Positions 35,540 to 48,307 of a stretch of DNA of 64,000 nucleotides are shown here, one piece after another. Both the position numbers and the translations under genes were made by a program. The DNA lies in NCBI GenBank assembly GCA_947034895.1, contig OX344764.1:19530001-19594000 (forward strand), read 5' to 3'. The first letter of the stretch is position 1, and each line of letters begins with the position of its first letter. The notes under the pieces were generated by a model that made no database searches, was not told the origin of the DNA, and saw nothing but the letters and a program-made list of their open reading frames with translations. The stretch comes from Rhytidiadelphus loreus. Taxonomy: Eukaryota; Streptophyta; Bryopsida; Hypnales; Hylocomiaceae.

Positions 35540-36300
35540 TATCCATTTTTGTAGATGTAAATAGTGCATGGGAGTAAAAGTTATGTCACTCCAAGCAAAA
35601 ATTTGAACTCATTGAGTAGTAACAAAAATCTACAAAGATTTGAAATTTAAAAAAAAATTAAATTAGTTTTTCATAGATTGAGTTTTTGTCTATATAAAAA
35701 GCTTTGGTTTGTTCAATTTGGATAAGTGATGAGAAAATCATAAAGCATCTTGTTTTGCAAGCAATTAGAACATCTTCTTGGAAATTTAATATATTGGATT
35801 TGTTTCTTAATTCAATTTTCATATTTTTTTCAAAAAAAAAGGTTCCACAAGGTTAACATTAATTGTTAGAACAATCTCATCATTGAAATTAATGTGTTTT
35901 AGCTCCATCCTAAAGCTATTAACAATTTATTTTTTCCCTCTATCTTGCACCTATTTCTACTTAACAATTTTTTAAAGAACAAAAATAATATGTTTTTTTC
36001 TTTTTTAAATCCTAAAATTTTAAGTCAATTTTTCATGACAAACAATTTGAAGTGCGAGAATTTGAAGTTAAGAGGATTCAATTCTTATAATTGATTAGTT
36101 TGCCACTATGCCCCAAATCATATTTTTCTTCATTTTAAACACAATTATCTTGCAATCTATGCAATCAAAGTTTTTGAATTTTTTTTTCTATAATGTTGTT
36201 TTCTTTATAGACACTTAAAAAATATTTTTCTATATAGATAAATGGAAGCTCTATTTAATTCACTTTTGTTTGCAATCTTGAATTTTTGTAGAATTATTCT
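35540..36300 (+). mobile_element. Old partial piggyBac-type MITE copy (family of 51061)
   Basis: Collinear with the inner and right part of 51061-51984: GTGCATGGGAGTAAAAGTTA; then CTACAAAGATTTGAAAT; ATAAGTGATGAGAAAATCAT; AGCATCTTGTTTTGCAAGC; GTTAGAACAATCTC; CCTAAAGCTATTAA; and a final TTATCTTGCAATCTATGC. The left TTAA end is missing and the right end is decayed. It is the most diverged of the four copies. Confidence 0.65.
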
Positions 36301-39015
36301 TAAATTCGAACAACGTGAGTCTCTAAAATTGTTCTCACCCTTACACGAAGTGCTAGCATGTGAGCATAAAATCTATAAGTCTATGAGCCTAGAAGTCTAT
36401 ATTATAAACACCTCCTATAATAATCATCAAAGGGGATTTGAGACCTTTAGAAGACCATTTCAGGGTTGTTCCCCTTCATGTGAACCAATGTAGTATTGTT
36501 AAAGTATTAAATAATTTTAAAAAAAAATTGAAATTGAAATTAATATATTAATATATATATTTATAATCTAACATAATAGTCTTCTGACCACGTTAGACTG
36601 TTGATGTGGCAAAGTTTCCAAGTTTCCCACAATCCAGGAACTCATAGTTTTGTTTAGGTTCAGAAAACATCTAATGAGATGTTTATGTTCTAGGTCCCCA
36701 TATTATAAACTCTTTTTACATTATAGTATATACTAGTATGTTATAAACACGTTGTAGGTGCATATCTACAACTAGGTTTTAAGGTTGTAGGCTCAAGTCT
36801 TTGAGCTCATACATTAGTATTGTTGCTTGCGAGCTCTAAATTCGTCACTTGGGACTCATAGTTTTCTTTTTTTTAGATTGTTATAGTTTAAAGCATAAAA
36901 TTATACAAAAAGCCCCCAAAAGAGTGTAGAACCAAAATAAGTATGTCACGTACAAATATAATTTTTGGTCATAAATAGCCTTTTATCCTTAGGATACTCA
37001 CAAAACCCACTTATAGATAGGTTAAAAAACCCAAATAGTGGGAAACGATAGGCTTGCAGGGAACTTATCCGAAATAGCCCAAATCTAGTGCATGTGACCA
37101 TGCTTGGCTAAATTGGTCCCAGGAGAGATAGGGAGGTCCTTAAGTAAATCTCCAAAGATAAGTTCTAGTTTCCCTATTCCATCGACAAAATATTAGGAAC
37201 CCCAATTGTTAGTATGTAGGTGTCACTTTTTCAAGACAGACCATATGGAGAAATCCACGGCCGCCGGATAGTGCTCTCAAATCAGGAACATGTTAGGGAG
37301 TCCACAGTGAAATCAATTCGCCAAGATTCCTTCACGTGTAAAAGATTCTCTGACTGCCGGCAATCCAAGATAAGTCGGTTTTTACCTCTTTACCGACCGT
37401 GCGCAAGACTGACTCAAGACTTGGCACGTGGCTTGGGGAATTCCATGAGAGGTTCCCCCAAAAGTCTCGGTTTTTTTAATCTCTTGAGGATCTTTTTCCA
37501 AACAGTCAACCGCCAAAAGCCACAACGGGAAATTCATATAAATTACCTAGGTTGCGGTAAAATCTCACTAAAAATAAGATTAACTTCTTTTATGTTAATA
37601 ACGCGCCCCGAAAAATTTCACAATGTTCCGATAGTGGGGGGTAGCCGAATCACCAACATTCTCCTAATTATTGATTACGGTAAGATCTTTGTGGAGTTGA
37701 CCGGCGTTCCATGAACGCACGAAATTGAAACGAAGTCAACAAGGGGTCTTTTCTTACTCCCTAGGACCCTCCCGACAACCCTAGCTAGTTATCCAAGTCA
37801 GAAAAGGTAAACTCCAAAAGTTAGATTTTTATCCTTTTACTGGTTTCAGTTAGCGCTAGTTTCCAATGGGCTTTTAGCGATGGGAACAAGGATAGGGGAT
37901 CTTTTAGATTGAAAATGGACTTTTGAAGCCATTGGCGCAATCCGTTTGCGATTTAGAGTTTAACTCCAAAAGATAGACTCTAGGATCAGCGTAAAATCCA
38001 AAATTAGGTGAAAATCTCAAAGATGAAGATGAAAATCCGGAAGGATGAGGTTACTAGTAGTGAGTTTAGGGGGGAGGGGTCCCTTAGAAACCTATATAAG
38101 GGCTCCATTTTCCCTTCTACAACACCCCCAATACTTGTTTTGGGTCCGTGGGTCCAACCTATCTTGTACGTTTTAGCAATTTGGCCCAAACTCCTTACGG
38201 TGTTTTCGGAGCACTTTTGCTCCTCTTCTTGCTATATTTTCAGTTGTTGAAGGTTTGTGGGGGTCCTTCCTCTAATCTTCATATCCTTTATGTGTGTCTT
38301 TGTGCCTCATGTACTAAGTTAAGTGTCCTTGGTAGTCTTTTGGTGTCTTGTACTAACCCTAGAGCAACCCTCCACCGTACCTTGGTGATGCCGCTTTGGA
38401 GGGCGTCTAGCTCCATGTGTTCATTGTCGTACTACCCCCCTTTGTTACTAACCACATGACCCTCCCATCCTTGTTACAAACCCAAGTTTTTGCTTGCATC
38501 GAGTCTAGTTGTTGGTCTTTATTAGGAAAATAGTGGAGTAGTTCCCTTTTGGGTAACAAGACTCCACCTTTCTGTATTAGTTTCAAGTCCTAAATTGTGT
38601 GTTAAAAATCACCATACAACGGAGCTTTGAACCCCTAGGGACAGGCAGTGCTAAATTTGATGTTAAAACCAAATTAACAGCAAAGCCTTGTACTTCTCTA
38701 CCAGATAACTCCAAAGTTTAGTTTCCAAAACGTGTTGGAAACTAATCAAAGTTTAGCATCCAAAATAGAGTGTTATGCCCTTTAGGAGTCAATATTGGTT
38801 CACTTTTCATTATCATTGTCGATAAATCAAGGACCTTCCTTTTCACCAGTTCAAGGAGTTTTTCCTAAGGTAGACAGCCTGCCCAAGGGCCAGCCCGAAG
38901 GCAGCTCGCCAGGCAACCTCCGAAAGTAGGGCCAGTTAGGGTCCAAGGAGCGGGGGTCCAGAAAGTTTGGGGTCCATGGGTCTTTGGGGTTCCAGGGTTC
39001 TTGGAAGTTTGAAAC

Positions 39016-39126
39016 TAGCATAAAGATAGTGGGGATTAACATAGAGATAGTGGGAATTAGCATAGAGATAGTGGGGAAATTAGCATATAGATAGGGGGGA
39101 AATTAGCATAGAGGTAGGAGGAATTA
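39016..39126. repeat. Minisatellite of 21-24-bp units
   Basis: About five units based on AGCATAGAGATAGTGGGAATT, differing by small changes in the G-run and in the A-run before the next AGCATA. It is non-coding and shows only ordinary slippage-type variation. Confidence 0.75.
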
Positions 39127-39849
39127 GGAGAAATAGAAGGAGAAATCCGCATCAACACTAAAAGAGGTGTAATTGGGAGCAAATGACATCTTTATCCTAT
39201 CCTCACCAACTCTCTACTTCACCACCACACACAACCATCTCCAAATACAAGAAGGAAGAATGGAGAGAAGGCTTAGATAAGAAGGAAGCACCATAGTGGA
39301 GGATAGGGACGGAATCCCATTGACCATTAGGGTAAGCTGATGCGGAAGTGGTAGTTAGGCCATATTTTAACTTTCTAAGTAAGTAGGTGCCAACCCAACT
39401 ACTCCCCATCAATGGGGCACGCGGGTTGAGGCAAAAGAAAGGGAAGGGAAAAAGGAGACGTAGGTAAAGAAACACTAATCTTTCGGGCTATAAAGATAAA
39501 TAATACATTGACCAACGAGTAGATTATCTTTGCAACTTGCCATAGTAGAAGAGGGCAACTTGATCATCATGGACCTCCACAATTGAAATTGGGAGCCCAT
39601 AGGAAACTATAGATGAAGTTTGATAGCCAAGCGGCCAAAACTTCATCTACTCATAGTAGTTCACTAGGGAGTCCAAATTGAACGAGTCTTAGGTTTTTAG
39701 AAATGGCATGAGATAGGCTACTACTCTAAAATGATAGAGTAGACTTTAGAAGTAAGAAACACAGAACCATAACATAGCATGATAGTCGGCTTAGGAGTCG
39801 CTCAAAACCGCATTTAGAGAGACTCATATAGAAAATTAGCAAAAGATCC

Positions 39850-39990
39850 ATTGCTTGGAAGGCACAATGGATTGACGTTTAGACACCCACTAGAATAGAA
39901 ATCTACCATAGGACTAGAACCTAGTTGTGTTCGCCGATTTACCAAGGGTGGATAAATAAACGCTCACATTGCCCCCCGTAACATGTGCAT
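39850..39990. repeat. Dispersed repeat shared with 9498-9615, copy B
   Basis: Carries the same landmarks in the same order (GGAAGGCACAATGGATTG, TTTAGACACCCAC, TTTACCAAGGGTGGATAAAT, then CTCACATTG). See the copy at 9498. Confidence 0.6.
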
Positions 39991-40348
39991 TGTTAGTACA
40001 CATTTAAGAATGTAATATATATCTTGTACAAGAAAAACCTCTTACAAACCAAACTATTTCAAAACCTTCTTAGACCTTACAAAACTTTCAACCTAATTTA
40101 TCAATATGCAAACTTAGCATGGCCTTTAGAAGAGACTTGCATGATTTCAATATCCTATTTTGAATTAGTTATCCCCTAAGGTTCCAACATTCCAAATCTA
40201 GATGTGCCTTGGTCAAACTTGATTGTAACTTTTTCATATATTAATACCCAGAAGATGTACAAATTGCATCTTTTAAGTACATAGTGACAAAATATTGCTT
40301 TCAAAGAAAACCAAAAATGAATAATTGAGGGAAAGGGACACATGTCAT

Positions 40349-40522
40349 TATTAGATACATAGTATAGTATGTGTGTAGTACACTAGTTAATACTAATCTA
40401 ATAGTTGTATCGTTACACACATATAAAATTGTGACTATTAACTAATACCTTTTGGATAAGCCTTAAGGATGTAAAAGTGTCATCTTTATTTCATATAAAA
40501 TATATAACATATTTTTTCCACA
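40349..40522 (+). repeat. 5' LTR of the Copia element
   Basis: 174 bp, immediately followed by the primer-binding site. It differs from the 3' LTR at a modest number of positions by eye, so the insertion is not recent. The LTR pair would allow dating by divergence. Confidence 0.88.
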
Positions 40523-40893
40523 TGGTATAAAAGCGTAATGCACAATAATGTGTTTTTCTCAACCCAAATTAGAAGGTTCAAGTGAGGAAGAATCTCAAAC
40601 AATTGAAATCCAGACTACAATACCATTTACAAATATAAACCTCACAAATGTATTCTTTCAAGCTCCAATAAACCTTCTCTAAAATCCTCCAAAAGTGGAA
40701 GATGAACAATATCCTCCTATTGACGAAGATGAACAACATCTGGAATCAACACAAAACACATTTAGTATTAGCATTGTCCTTGCAATATACTTCCAAGCAT
40801 TAGCTAACTTTGTTGAAGGTAACTTTGAATATTCAATTGAGGATTATATTGATGAATATGAAATATAAGAAATTTTAAGAGAAGGTTATTAAA

Positions 40894-43800
40894 ATGGCAT
40901 CGCATAAAACTAACATTAGTTTTGTTCCTAAATTTGATGGAATATACTTTTATATATGGAAACATAGGTTGACATTGATTTTCAAAATTGAAAAATTGAA
41001 GTCTATAGTGAGTAGTGCTGAACCTTTGCTGATAGCACGTAATAACTGCAGCAAAAGTCACAACAAAATCCCAAAATTTACTTGCCACAAGTGTCAATAG
41101 TATTAGTCATTGGAAAGAAATAGATTCATTATCTCTAATGATCATCAATAATTGTTTAGAAAATAATGTTGTTTCACATATTCAATCTAGTACAACTGCA
41201 AATCAAGCATGGCAAGAGTTAACAAGTATTTTTGAATATCAAGATGCAGTAACTAAGATGCATTTTAAGGATAAGTTATATACCTTGAAAATGAATGAAA
41301 GTGATAGTGTCACAAATTAAAACATATCCACTTATTCAAATCTCACTTAAAGAATTTGGCTACAAAATGATGTTTTGTTGAAGATGAAGAAGCTATATTA
41401 GCTCTTATGCAAAGTTTACCCTCAAGTTATAGGGTTTTTATTAGTTCATTAAAAAGACAACCTGACATCACCCTACAATCATTAATTAAGAAGAAACACT
41501 TATGAAAGACATGAGTTGGAATAATAAATCACAATCAACCCTTTACACAAACAAGAATTTTTATAACAATGGTAAGAAAAATTACATGAGTAAGAAATTT
41601 CACAAAGGTGAAAATTCTAAACATTTTGAAAGGAAAAATTATTCTTCTAATAAGAGTATTTGTGTTTCCACTACAAAAAGCTAGGCCACTTAATTAAAGA
41701 TTGCAGATCGATTAGAATAGTTGCAAAAAAAATCAACTATAATTATAATAATAGAAGACAAAATAACACAATCACTAAGTTAAATAGACTATATGTAGTA
41801 ACTACCTTAATAACACAAGGAGAATCAACTTCAAGGTGGTATGTAGATAGTAGAACCACTCAGCACATGTGTCATGAGTTTAATGCATTTATCGATTATA
41901 AGAGATATGAAAATAAACAACTTGTTTTCTTAGGTGACGATTCTACATCATATGAAATTGAAGGTTAAAGTGATTAGGTGATGTAAACATTAGACTCATG
42001 AATGGTATGGAAAAACTCATATCAAATCTCCTCCGTGTTCTTGGACTTGCCAAAAATTTGTTTTTTGTAAAACAATTAGACAAAGTAGCTGGAGAGATAA
42101 GAATCAAATTTGGACAATTAGCATTAATCAATAAATTTGGTTAGACAATAGCCAATTGTCAATTAAATCATGATTTATATGAGTTAGGTAATACTATTAT
42201 ATATACCTAACAAGAAAATAATTTCAATTTCTACAATTACAATTTGGAATACAGTTGATTTATGGCACTTAAGAATGGGTCATATTAATAAACATAGACT
42301 TAAGCAACTTCACACAATATTTAATAAAATTTATTCTTTTAATGAGAATGTGTCGAACCAAAAAATAACACCCCAAATGGAATTGTCAATTTTATTATAG
42401 TGTAGTGGCAAAGGTTCATTCATGGAGAATTTTGTAATGGGATAGGAAAGATAATGAATAAAATGTAAATCATAAAGTCAATCTTTGACTAATTTTTGAA
42501 TTCATAAGGACTAAAGCCAATCACTAGCTAATTCAACTTTTATAAAAACATAGACAAATATTACAAATAAACTTTTTGTTTCAAAAAGAGCGCAAATACA
42601 AAAATTACAACGGAAACAAGTAATCACTACAAACTCTAAGGAAAAATGAAAGACAAATTGACTTATAGTCATTGTGCAAGATGACTCTATATATCCTAAA
42701 ATCCAAATATTTATTGTGTCTATTTGATACTCCTTATTTCTAAAGCATATTTGTCCATTCATCTTTTTTCCTATTACTTTTTCTATTTGACTATTAGTCT
42801 TTTCTTACATTGAAATGAAAATGATGTCTACTTGACCTTTCAAAATCAAATTAAGATAACTTCCTTACAATTATTTACATTGAGAGTCAAATTGTTAAAT
42901 TTTTTTCTTAAATTAAGATTTTAAAAATATCTTAAAAAATATTTGGAACTCAAGCCCATGTGCTTGTACAAAAAGAAACTAGAAAGAAATTGGACTCTCA
43001 TTCAATAAAAGCTACTTTCTTAGGTTATTGTGAACAATCAAAAGCTTACCATTTGCTAAATAATCACAATAAAATGATTATCATATCAAGAGATGTCATT
43101 TTTAATGAAAAATTTCACAATGATCAAAGTATTGTTGAAAATAATGAAGAAGAATTAATAGATTCTCATTTGTTCACTATCCCTTCTATTATGCCGACTA
43201 ATAAACAACCTACTATTACAAATCAAGAAGAACATCCTTTGCCAATACAACAATCAGAGATGAGTTCAACCTCTACAAGAAATCAACAAAATCTGCCTTC
43301 GCATAATGATGTTATAGAGTAATTTTATGAGTCATCTTTAAAAGATAATAGACAAGACTTACCTAATGAAGAAATTGAAGTTACTTCACAATTACAAGTT
43401 ATAAGTTCTAATTCTAGCCCTTGCAAGACCCAAAAGAAATATTTAGTCAACCAAGCAATATCTTGAATACATCCAAAGTCAAAGTTAAGCTAAAAAGGAT
43501 AAGCCTTGTCATACTCACAGATCTCATCAAGAAAATTTGGTAAATACCTTATCAAAACCCCAAATACTCTACAAGAAGCTTTATCAAGATCTAATAGTAA
43601 ACAATGGTAAGAAGCAATTAAAGCTCAACTTAATTAGTTCTTTAGAGAAAAATAAAACTTGGATATTAACTTCACTTCCTTCTAATCAAAAACCAATTAG
43701 TTCCAAATGGATTTTTAAAATCATAACCCATGTTGATGGAACAATTGCTAAATATAAAGCTCAATTAGTTGCAAAAGGATATACTCAAATTCATGAAATA

Positions 43801-45132
43801 CATTACTATAAAACATTTTCTCCTATTGTAAAATTAAACTTCATAAAAGTATTATTGGCTTTAGCAACCTAATATGACTTAGGAATACATCAATTAGATG
43901 TAAAAACTACTTTTTAAAAATAGATACATTGACAAAGATATTTATATGTACATACTTGGAGGATTACCTCCAAACCCAAATCTAGTATGTAACCTGATTA
44001 AGTCCTTATATGGACTTAAATAATCATCAAGAGTTTGGTACATGCACTTTGATGTTTATTTAATCCTACAAGGATATCACATATTAGAAGCTAATGCCAA
44101 TATATATATATATAAAGAAAATAATAATGGATTTACTATTATCATAGTCTACGTGGATGATTGTCTTGTAATCAACAATAAACTTTCTCTTATCTAACCT
44201 CATTAAAAACATTCTTCAAAAAGAGTTTGACATGTCAGATGAAGGGAAAATTCATTTTACTCTTAAAAATGCAATCATAAAGAATAGACAAGAAAGATGG
44301 ACAATAATACACCACCCAAAATACTTAACAAATAAACTTAAAGAATTTAATATGCTTAATTGTAATTCATTAAGCATACCAATGCAATTTGAGATTTGCT
44401 TAATTAAGGACAAAAGTACAACATCCAATTTAGACCCATATCCCTACTCTAAGGTCGTAGGTAGCCTCATGCATGCTATAGTGAACACACACCATGATTG
44501 TGCATATACAATAAATAGCCTTGCACAATTTTTATCTAACCCTAGAATGTTTCATATACAAGCTTTAAAAAGAACTTTAAGATATATGAAAGGTAACTTA
44601 TCGTACGGCATGAAGTATCAAAAATGTGCACAAGGAGATGTGCTTCATAGTTTCTTTGATGTAGATTGGGCAAGTGACAAAGGATCTCACAAATCCATCT
44701 TTGGATATTGCTTCATCCTTGTTGGCTAGTGGTGTTATTTCCTAGGGCATCAAAAAGAAACAATAAGTAGAACTCTGTACTATAGAATCTAAGTATATGG
44801 CATTGGTAAAAGCTACAATTGAAGAAATTTGGTTAAGAAAATTGTTACAAGAACTTGGTTTTTCCTCAAAATAATTCAACAATAATTTATTCAGATAGCC
44901 AAAGTGCCATTGTTTTAAGTGAAAATCTGAAGTATCATTTTAGAAAAGCAAACTTGTTGATACTCAATATCATTTTACTAGATAAAAAGTCCTTACACAA
45001 GAAATTCAATTTCAATATGTTCCAACTACAAATATGGAAGCTGATATATTTACAAAATCCTTACTAAGAGATAAACATTATCAATGTATGTCCCAATTAG
45101 GTATGGATTTGATCTCCCTATTGCAAATTTGA
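40894..45132 (+). pseudogene. Copia gag-pol pseudogene lacking the integrase core
   Basis: Domains in Copia order: gag N-terminus (40894-41100, FVPKFDGIYFYIWKHRLTLI); UBN2 region (41138-41320, LYTLKMNESDSV); zinc knuckle (about 41660, CFHYKKLGHLIKDC, with one Cys replaced by Tyr); protease (WYVDSRTTQHMC, where the active DSG is DSR); GAG-pre-integrase (about 42260, LWHLRMGHINKHRL); post-integrase region (42960, KKLDSHSIKATFLGY); RVT_2 reverse transcriptase (43537-43872, SSKWIFKIITHVDGT; YVDD near 44150); and RNase H (44640 FFDVDWASDKGSH; 44890 SDSQSAI). Many stops and frameshifts. Between 42345 and 42955 the integrase core is absent and about 600 bp of unrelated non-coding sequence takes its place. 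Confidence 0.85.
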
Positions 45133-45536
45133 AGTCCTGTACAAGAACCCACAATAAAAGCTTTAATGACTTATACAAAGCCAAACCCACAATCCAACTT
45201 ATGTGGGAGCATGTTTGATAATCATCTTCAAGCTACTACATCATTGCTTCACCATGTGTTTCCACCCCTAACTCAAGATTTCTTCAACCAGTAGGTACCA
45301 CGCTACAAATCTGACTTTCCTAAGTCTTAGAATGGGAGACACTATCAACCCTCAAGGTGTAGATTATCCAAGACTTTTCAAAGTGACCAATATTTTAAAC
45401 ACAAACAAATGAATATTTTAAATTCTAAATAAGATTTTCAAGCCACAACAAGCTTGACTCAAGAGGTTCAACTTTGTAAACATCAAAGTCAGATCAAAAT
45501 TCCATTTCATTTATTTCATACTTCATGGGTCCATCT

Positions 45537-47759
45537 TTTTTTTTGAACAAATGAAATGGAATTTTGATGCAAAGGAAGGGAACAAAACCACTAGCCATAG
45601 GTGGCCTGGTAGAGACACGACAAAAGAACTAGACATTCACTTAATAAACCTAGCAAACGACAAACAAGAGCTCAACAAGCCCCAGCCCATAGCTTAGAGA
45701 GAGGTCATGAGCCCTCTCATGGCTGGCCACGGGGTGAGACTTTGTCACACCAACGATGAGGTCAAGGCGGTTAGAAGATAAGGCCAACGCTTGGACCAGA
45801 GGGAGACCATTAGGGTTGTCCCTCCTTTATACAAGCGAAAAGGTTGTGCTTGCATCTAAGGTTGGTGAAGGCAATGAATAGCTTGTGTTGCGTTTCCATA
45901 GCCTTATGGTGCGAATTAGAGATAATTGCCCATTCCATCCCCCCATAATTGAGAAGGCCTCTCTAAATTTAACTCATGAGGTGTTCTAGAGTCTATGACT
46001 TTGAATTAAAAACCTTATTTCTTTTAGGGATTTAGAGGGACCAAAGAATCGTGGTACAGGCTTTGAGCCAAGCTCTCTTGAAGGCATTGAATTTATGAGA
46101 AATGACAACAAACAAATACCTTGATGCGAAATAAGAAGTTGCCATAGGCCTTGGGCACTTGTACCGCTAACCAGCACATTTAGAATGTGTATGGTCCATT
46201 GCCATACAAGTTGGGTAGAGGGACACTCCTATAATTGGTGGAGGACAGATTTCACTACCCTCCTCGGACAAATTGGACAGCAATCGTCAACTACATTGTT
46301 GATCCTATTGCGCCACTGGTTTACCACGACAGCCTTGTGCCAAATCAGCCAGAGAAGCCTTGCCTCTTTTCTAATGCGTTGTGGGGCCCAAATTGAATTG
46401 CATCTTAGTCTAAAGTTGTTAGGGAGTGCGCCGCTACATTTCTTCGCCATAAGGTTGGGGACATGGTGGCTTTTCATGAGGAGTTGTCGCCTCAGTTTGG
46501 TAGTGGATTCTATGATAGGGACTTTGGGGCCAATTGCATCCCATTTGAACTTGCTCGGGTTCCAATCAATGAAGTCAAGTCTACCAAAAAAAAGGTGGAT
46601 GCATGTTTTCCTTGGACTTTTTTGTATGGAGGTTATTCTTATTTTGTGGAAGATTTTTTTAAGAGAAAGATCAAGTAGTGCTCACGGGCCTAGTGGATAG
46701 GCCAGGAGGGTTCTGAATTTGGAAAGCACCATGGACCCTCTATCGTGCCAATTCAAAGGCCATTGCTTGGTTGAGTGGCCCACATGGGTGGAATCACCTT
46801 TGGGAACATAGGTGATAGTGTATAGGGTTTTGTCTTCTTCCCTAGTAAACCATCCCATCCATTCTTTCGATTTGTCCTTGGGGTGGTGGTTGGAGAGGAG
46901 GCCACCCTACTAAGTAGTGAGGGCGTTGGTTGTTGCTTCAATTGCCACACTCCTTTTTCTCTCGCCCTGATTTTGAATTCTTACTTGGCTTCTTTATGTA
47001 GCCATATGTCAGAGCATCCCTTACTTTGTAGAGCCCTTTTTTGTGAAGATATGTAGCTTAGGATTTTGAAAATCCGGGACCAATGAGAAGCACAAACTTT
47101 GACCACTAGAAAGGTTTGGAGCTGAGGTTTGGAGCCTATCTCCTCGGGTAGCTTGGGTCTAATTGGCAGGATTTCGTGATTCATCTTTTTCTATGAGGTT
47201 ACAACTTAGTTTCAGATTGGAGAGCCTTTGTGTGCTTGAAATTTGGGTAATGTGAAGAATTCCAAACTTTTGGTCCAATGGCCCTTGAGTAGAATTGACT
47301 ACTACTAGAGTGAAAATGAAGCATCAGATGAAGGTTGGAGTCTTTTGGCTTGCTGGCTTTTAGTACCCACGTTGACATTAGTACCATGTGTGCGTCTTGT
47401 GGGTGAATTGTGTTGATATCTTCCTTGTTTTTTTCCTGGTAGCATTGAATCCAAGCGACTTTGGCTTTGGCACAGTTAGATGTTCTAGACCACAAGAAGT
47501 TTTGAATGGATGAGGTTACTTACTTGACTCCAACCTGGATTCCTTTCCAAATCGATACAAAGTAGAATGTGGAGGTTACTAGGGCGTTGTTGACTAGCAC
47601 ACTTCTCCCAATCTAATTCACTTTTGTTGTCGATTAGTATTGGAGATTCTTCATCGTCTTTTCCTTTAGAAAACTGTAGTGGTAGGCCCATCTCTTTAAA
47701 CAACCAACACAACTAGATAAAGTTCTAGAAAATCAATGCAAATCAAGTTTCAATGTACC
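45537..47759 (-). mobile_element. 5'-truncated LINE nested in the Copia element
   Basis: An 11-bp duplication TGGGTCCATCT at 45526-45536 and 47760-47770 brackets 2,223 bp. The left edge starts with a T-run, i.e. a poly(A) tail on the minus strand. Minus-strand coding remnants match the C-terminal part of a plant LINE ORF2: a segment near 47485-47712, another with AKVAWIQC and DAHMVLMSTWVLKASKP (47199-47495), and a zf-RVT region (46229-46477) with RLLWLIWHKAVVVNQWR and DCCPICPR. All are broken by stops. The reverse-transcriptase core itself is missing, as expected for 5' truncation. Insertion into the Copia 3' region means the LINE is the younger element. Confidence 0.85.
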
Positions 47760-48133
47760 TGGGTCCATCTCGTTTGGATTATATACCCAATCAACCTACT
47801 AGACATGATCTTCAAGATTTTCACCGCAATATAGAAGCACTTTGCCGCTACATTCAAGTTCTTTTCTACTACTCACAAGTATTGCATTGCCACACTAAAA
47901 AACTATTCCACACTCGTGTTGTGCAAACACAAAGAAGTAGAAACATGGTACAATCAAAAAGCGGGAAGTAAAAGAACAAGGCAACGGTATGACGCAACTT
48001 TGAGGAGACCATGATGACTCTAAACCCTAACCACAAAGGAAACCCTATACAAAAAAGAGGAAGACTGTTTTCGATGATTGTATTATAATCTTCATTGAAA
48101 TGGATGAAAAATAAACTAGTGTACTCGTGGGAA

Positions 48134-48307
48134 TATTAGATACATAGTGTAGTACGTATGTAGTACTCTAGTTAATACTAATCTAATAGTTGTATTTTTA
48201 CACGCACACAAAGTTGTGACTATTAACTAATACCTTTTGGATAAGCCTTAAAGATGTAAAAGTGTCATCTTTATTTCATATAAAATATAAAACATATTTT
48301 TTTCATA
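48134..48307 (+). repeat. 3' LTR of the Copia element
   Basis: 174-bp partner of 40349-40522, ending just before the GTCAT duplication. Confidence 0.88.

Larger units (their letters stand above)
36301..40348. other. Unassigned repeat-like region with LTR-like promoter text
   Basis: No protein family is recognised. A 164-codon open frame at 37220-37714 has no domain I know. ACCTATATAAGGG at about 38090, followed by a C/T-rich stretch, looks like the TATA region of an LTR, but I could not pair it with a second copy. A minisatellite lies at 39016-39126, and the second copy of the GGAAGGCACAATGGATTG repeat lies at 39850-39990. The block may be an old, unrecognised LTR element. Confidence 0.35.
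40349..48307 (+). mobile_element. Copia LTR retrotransposon with 174-bp LTRs and 5-bp duplication
   Basis: LTRs at 40349-40522 and 48134-48307 are both 174 bp and closely similar (TATTAGATACATAG at the start, CCTTTTGGATAAGCCTTAA inside). The 5-bp duplication GTCAT is at 40344-40348 and 48308-48312. A worn initiator-Met primer site TGGTATAAAAGCG abuts the left LTR at 40523, and a purine run (GTGGGAA) precedes the right LTR. The total of 7,959 bp includes a nested LINE of about 2.2 kb; without it the element has the normal size for Copia. The element is decayed: the termini are TA...CA-like rather than TG...CA, and gag-pol is broken. Confidence 0.9.

Noticed and set aside
37220..37714. 164-codon open reading frame
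   Set aside because: No recognised motif, no splice or homology support, and it lies in repeat-like DNA. Kept only as a note in the region entry.
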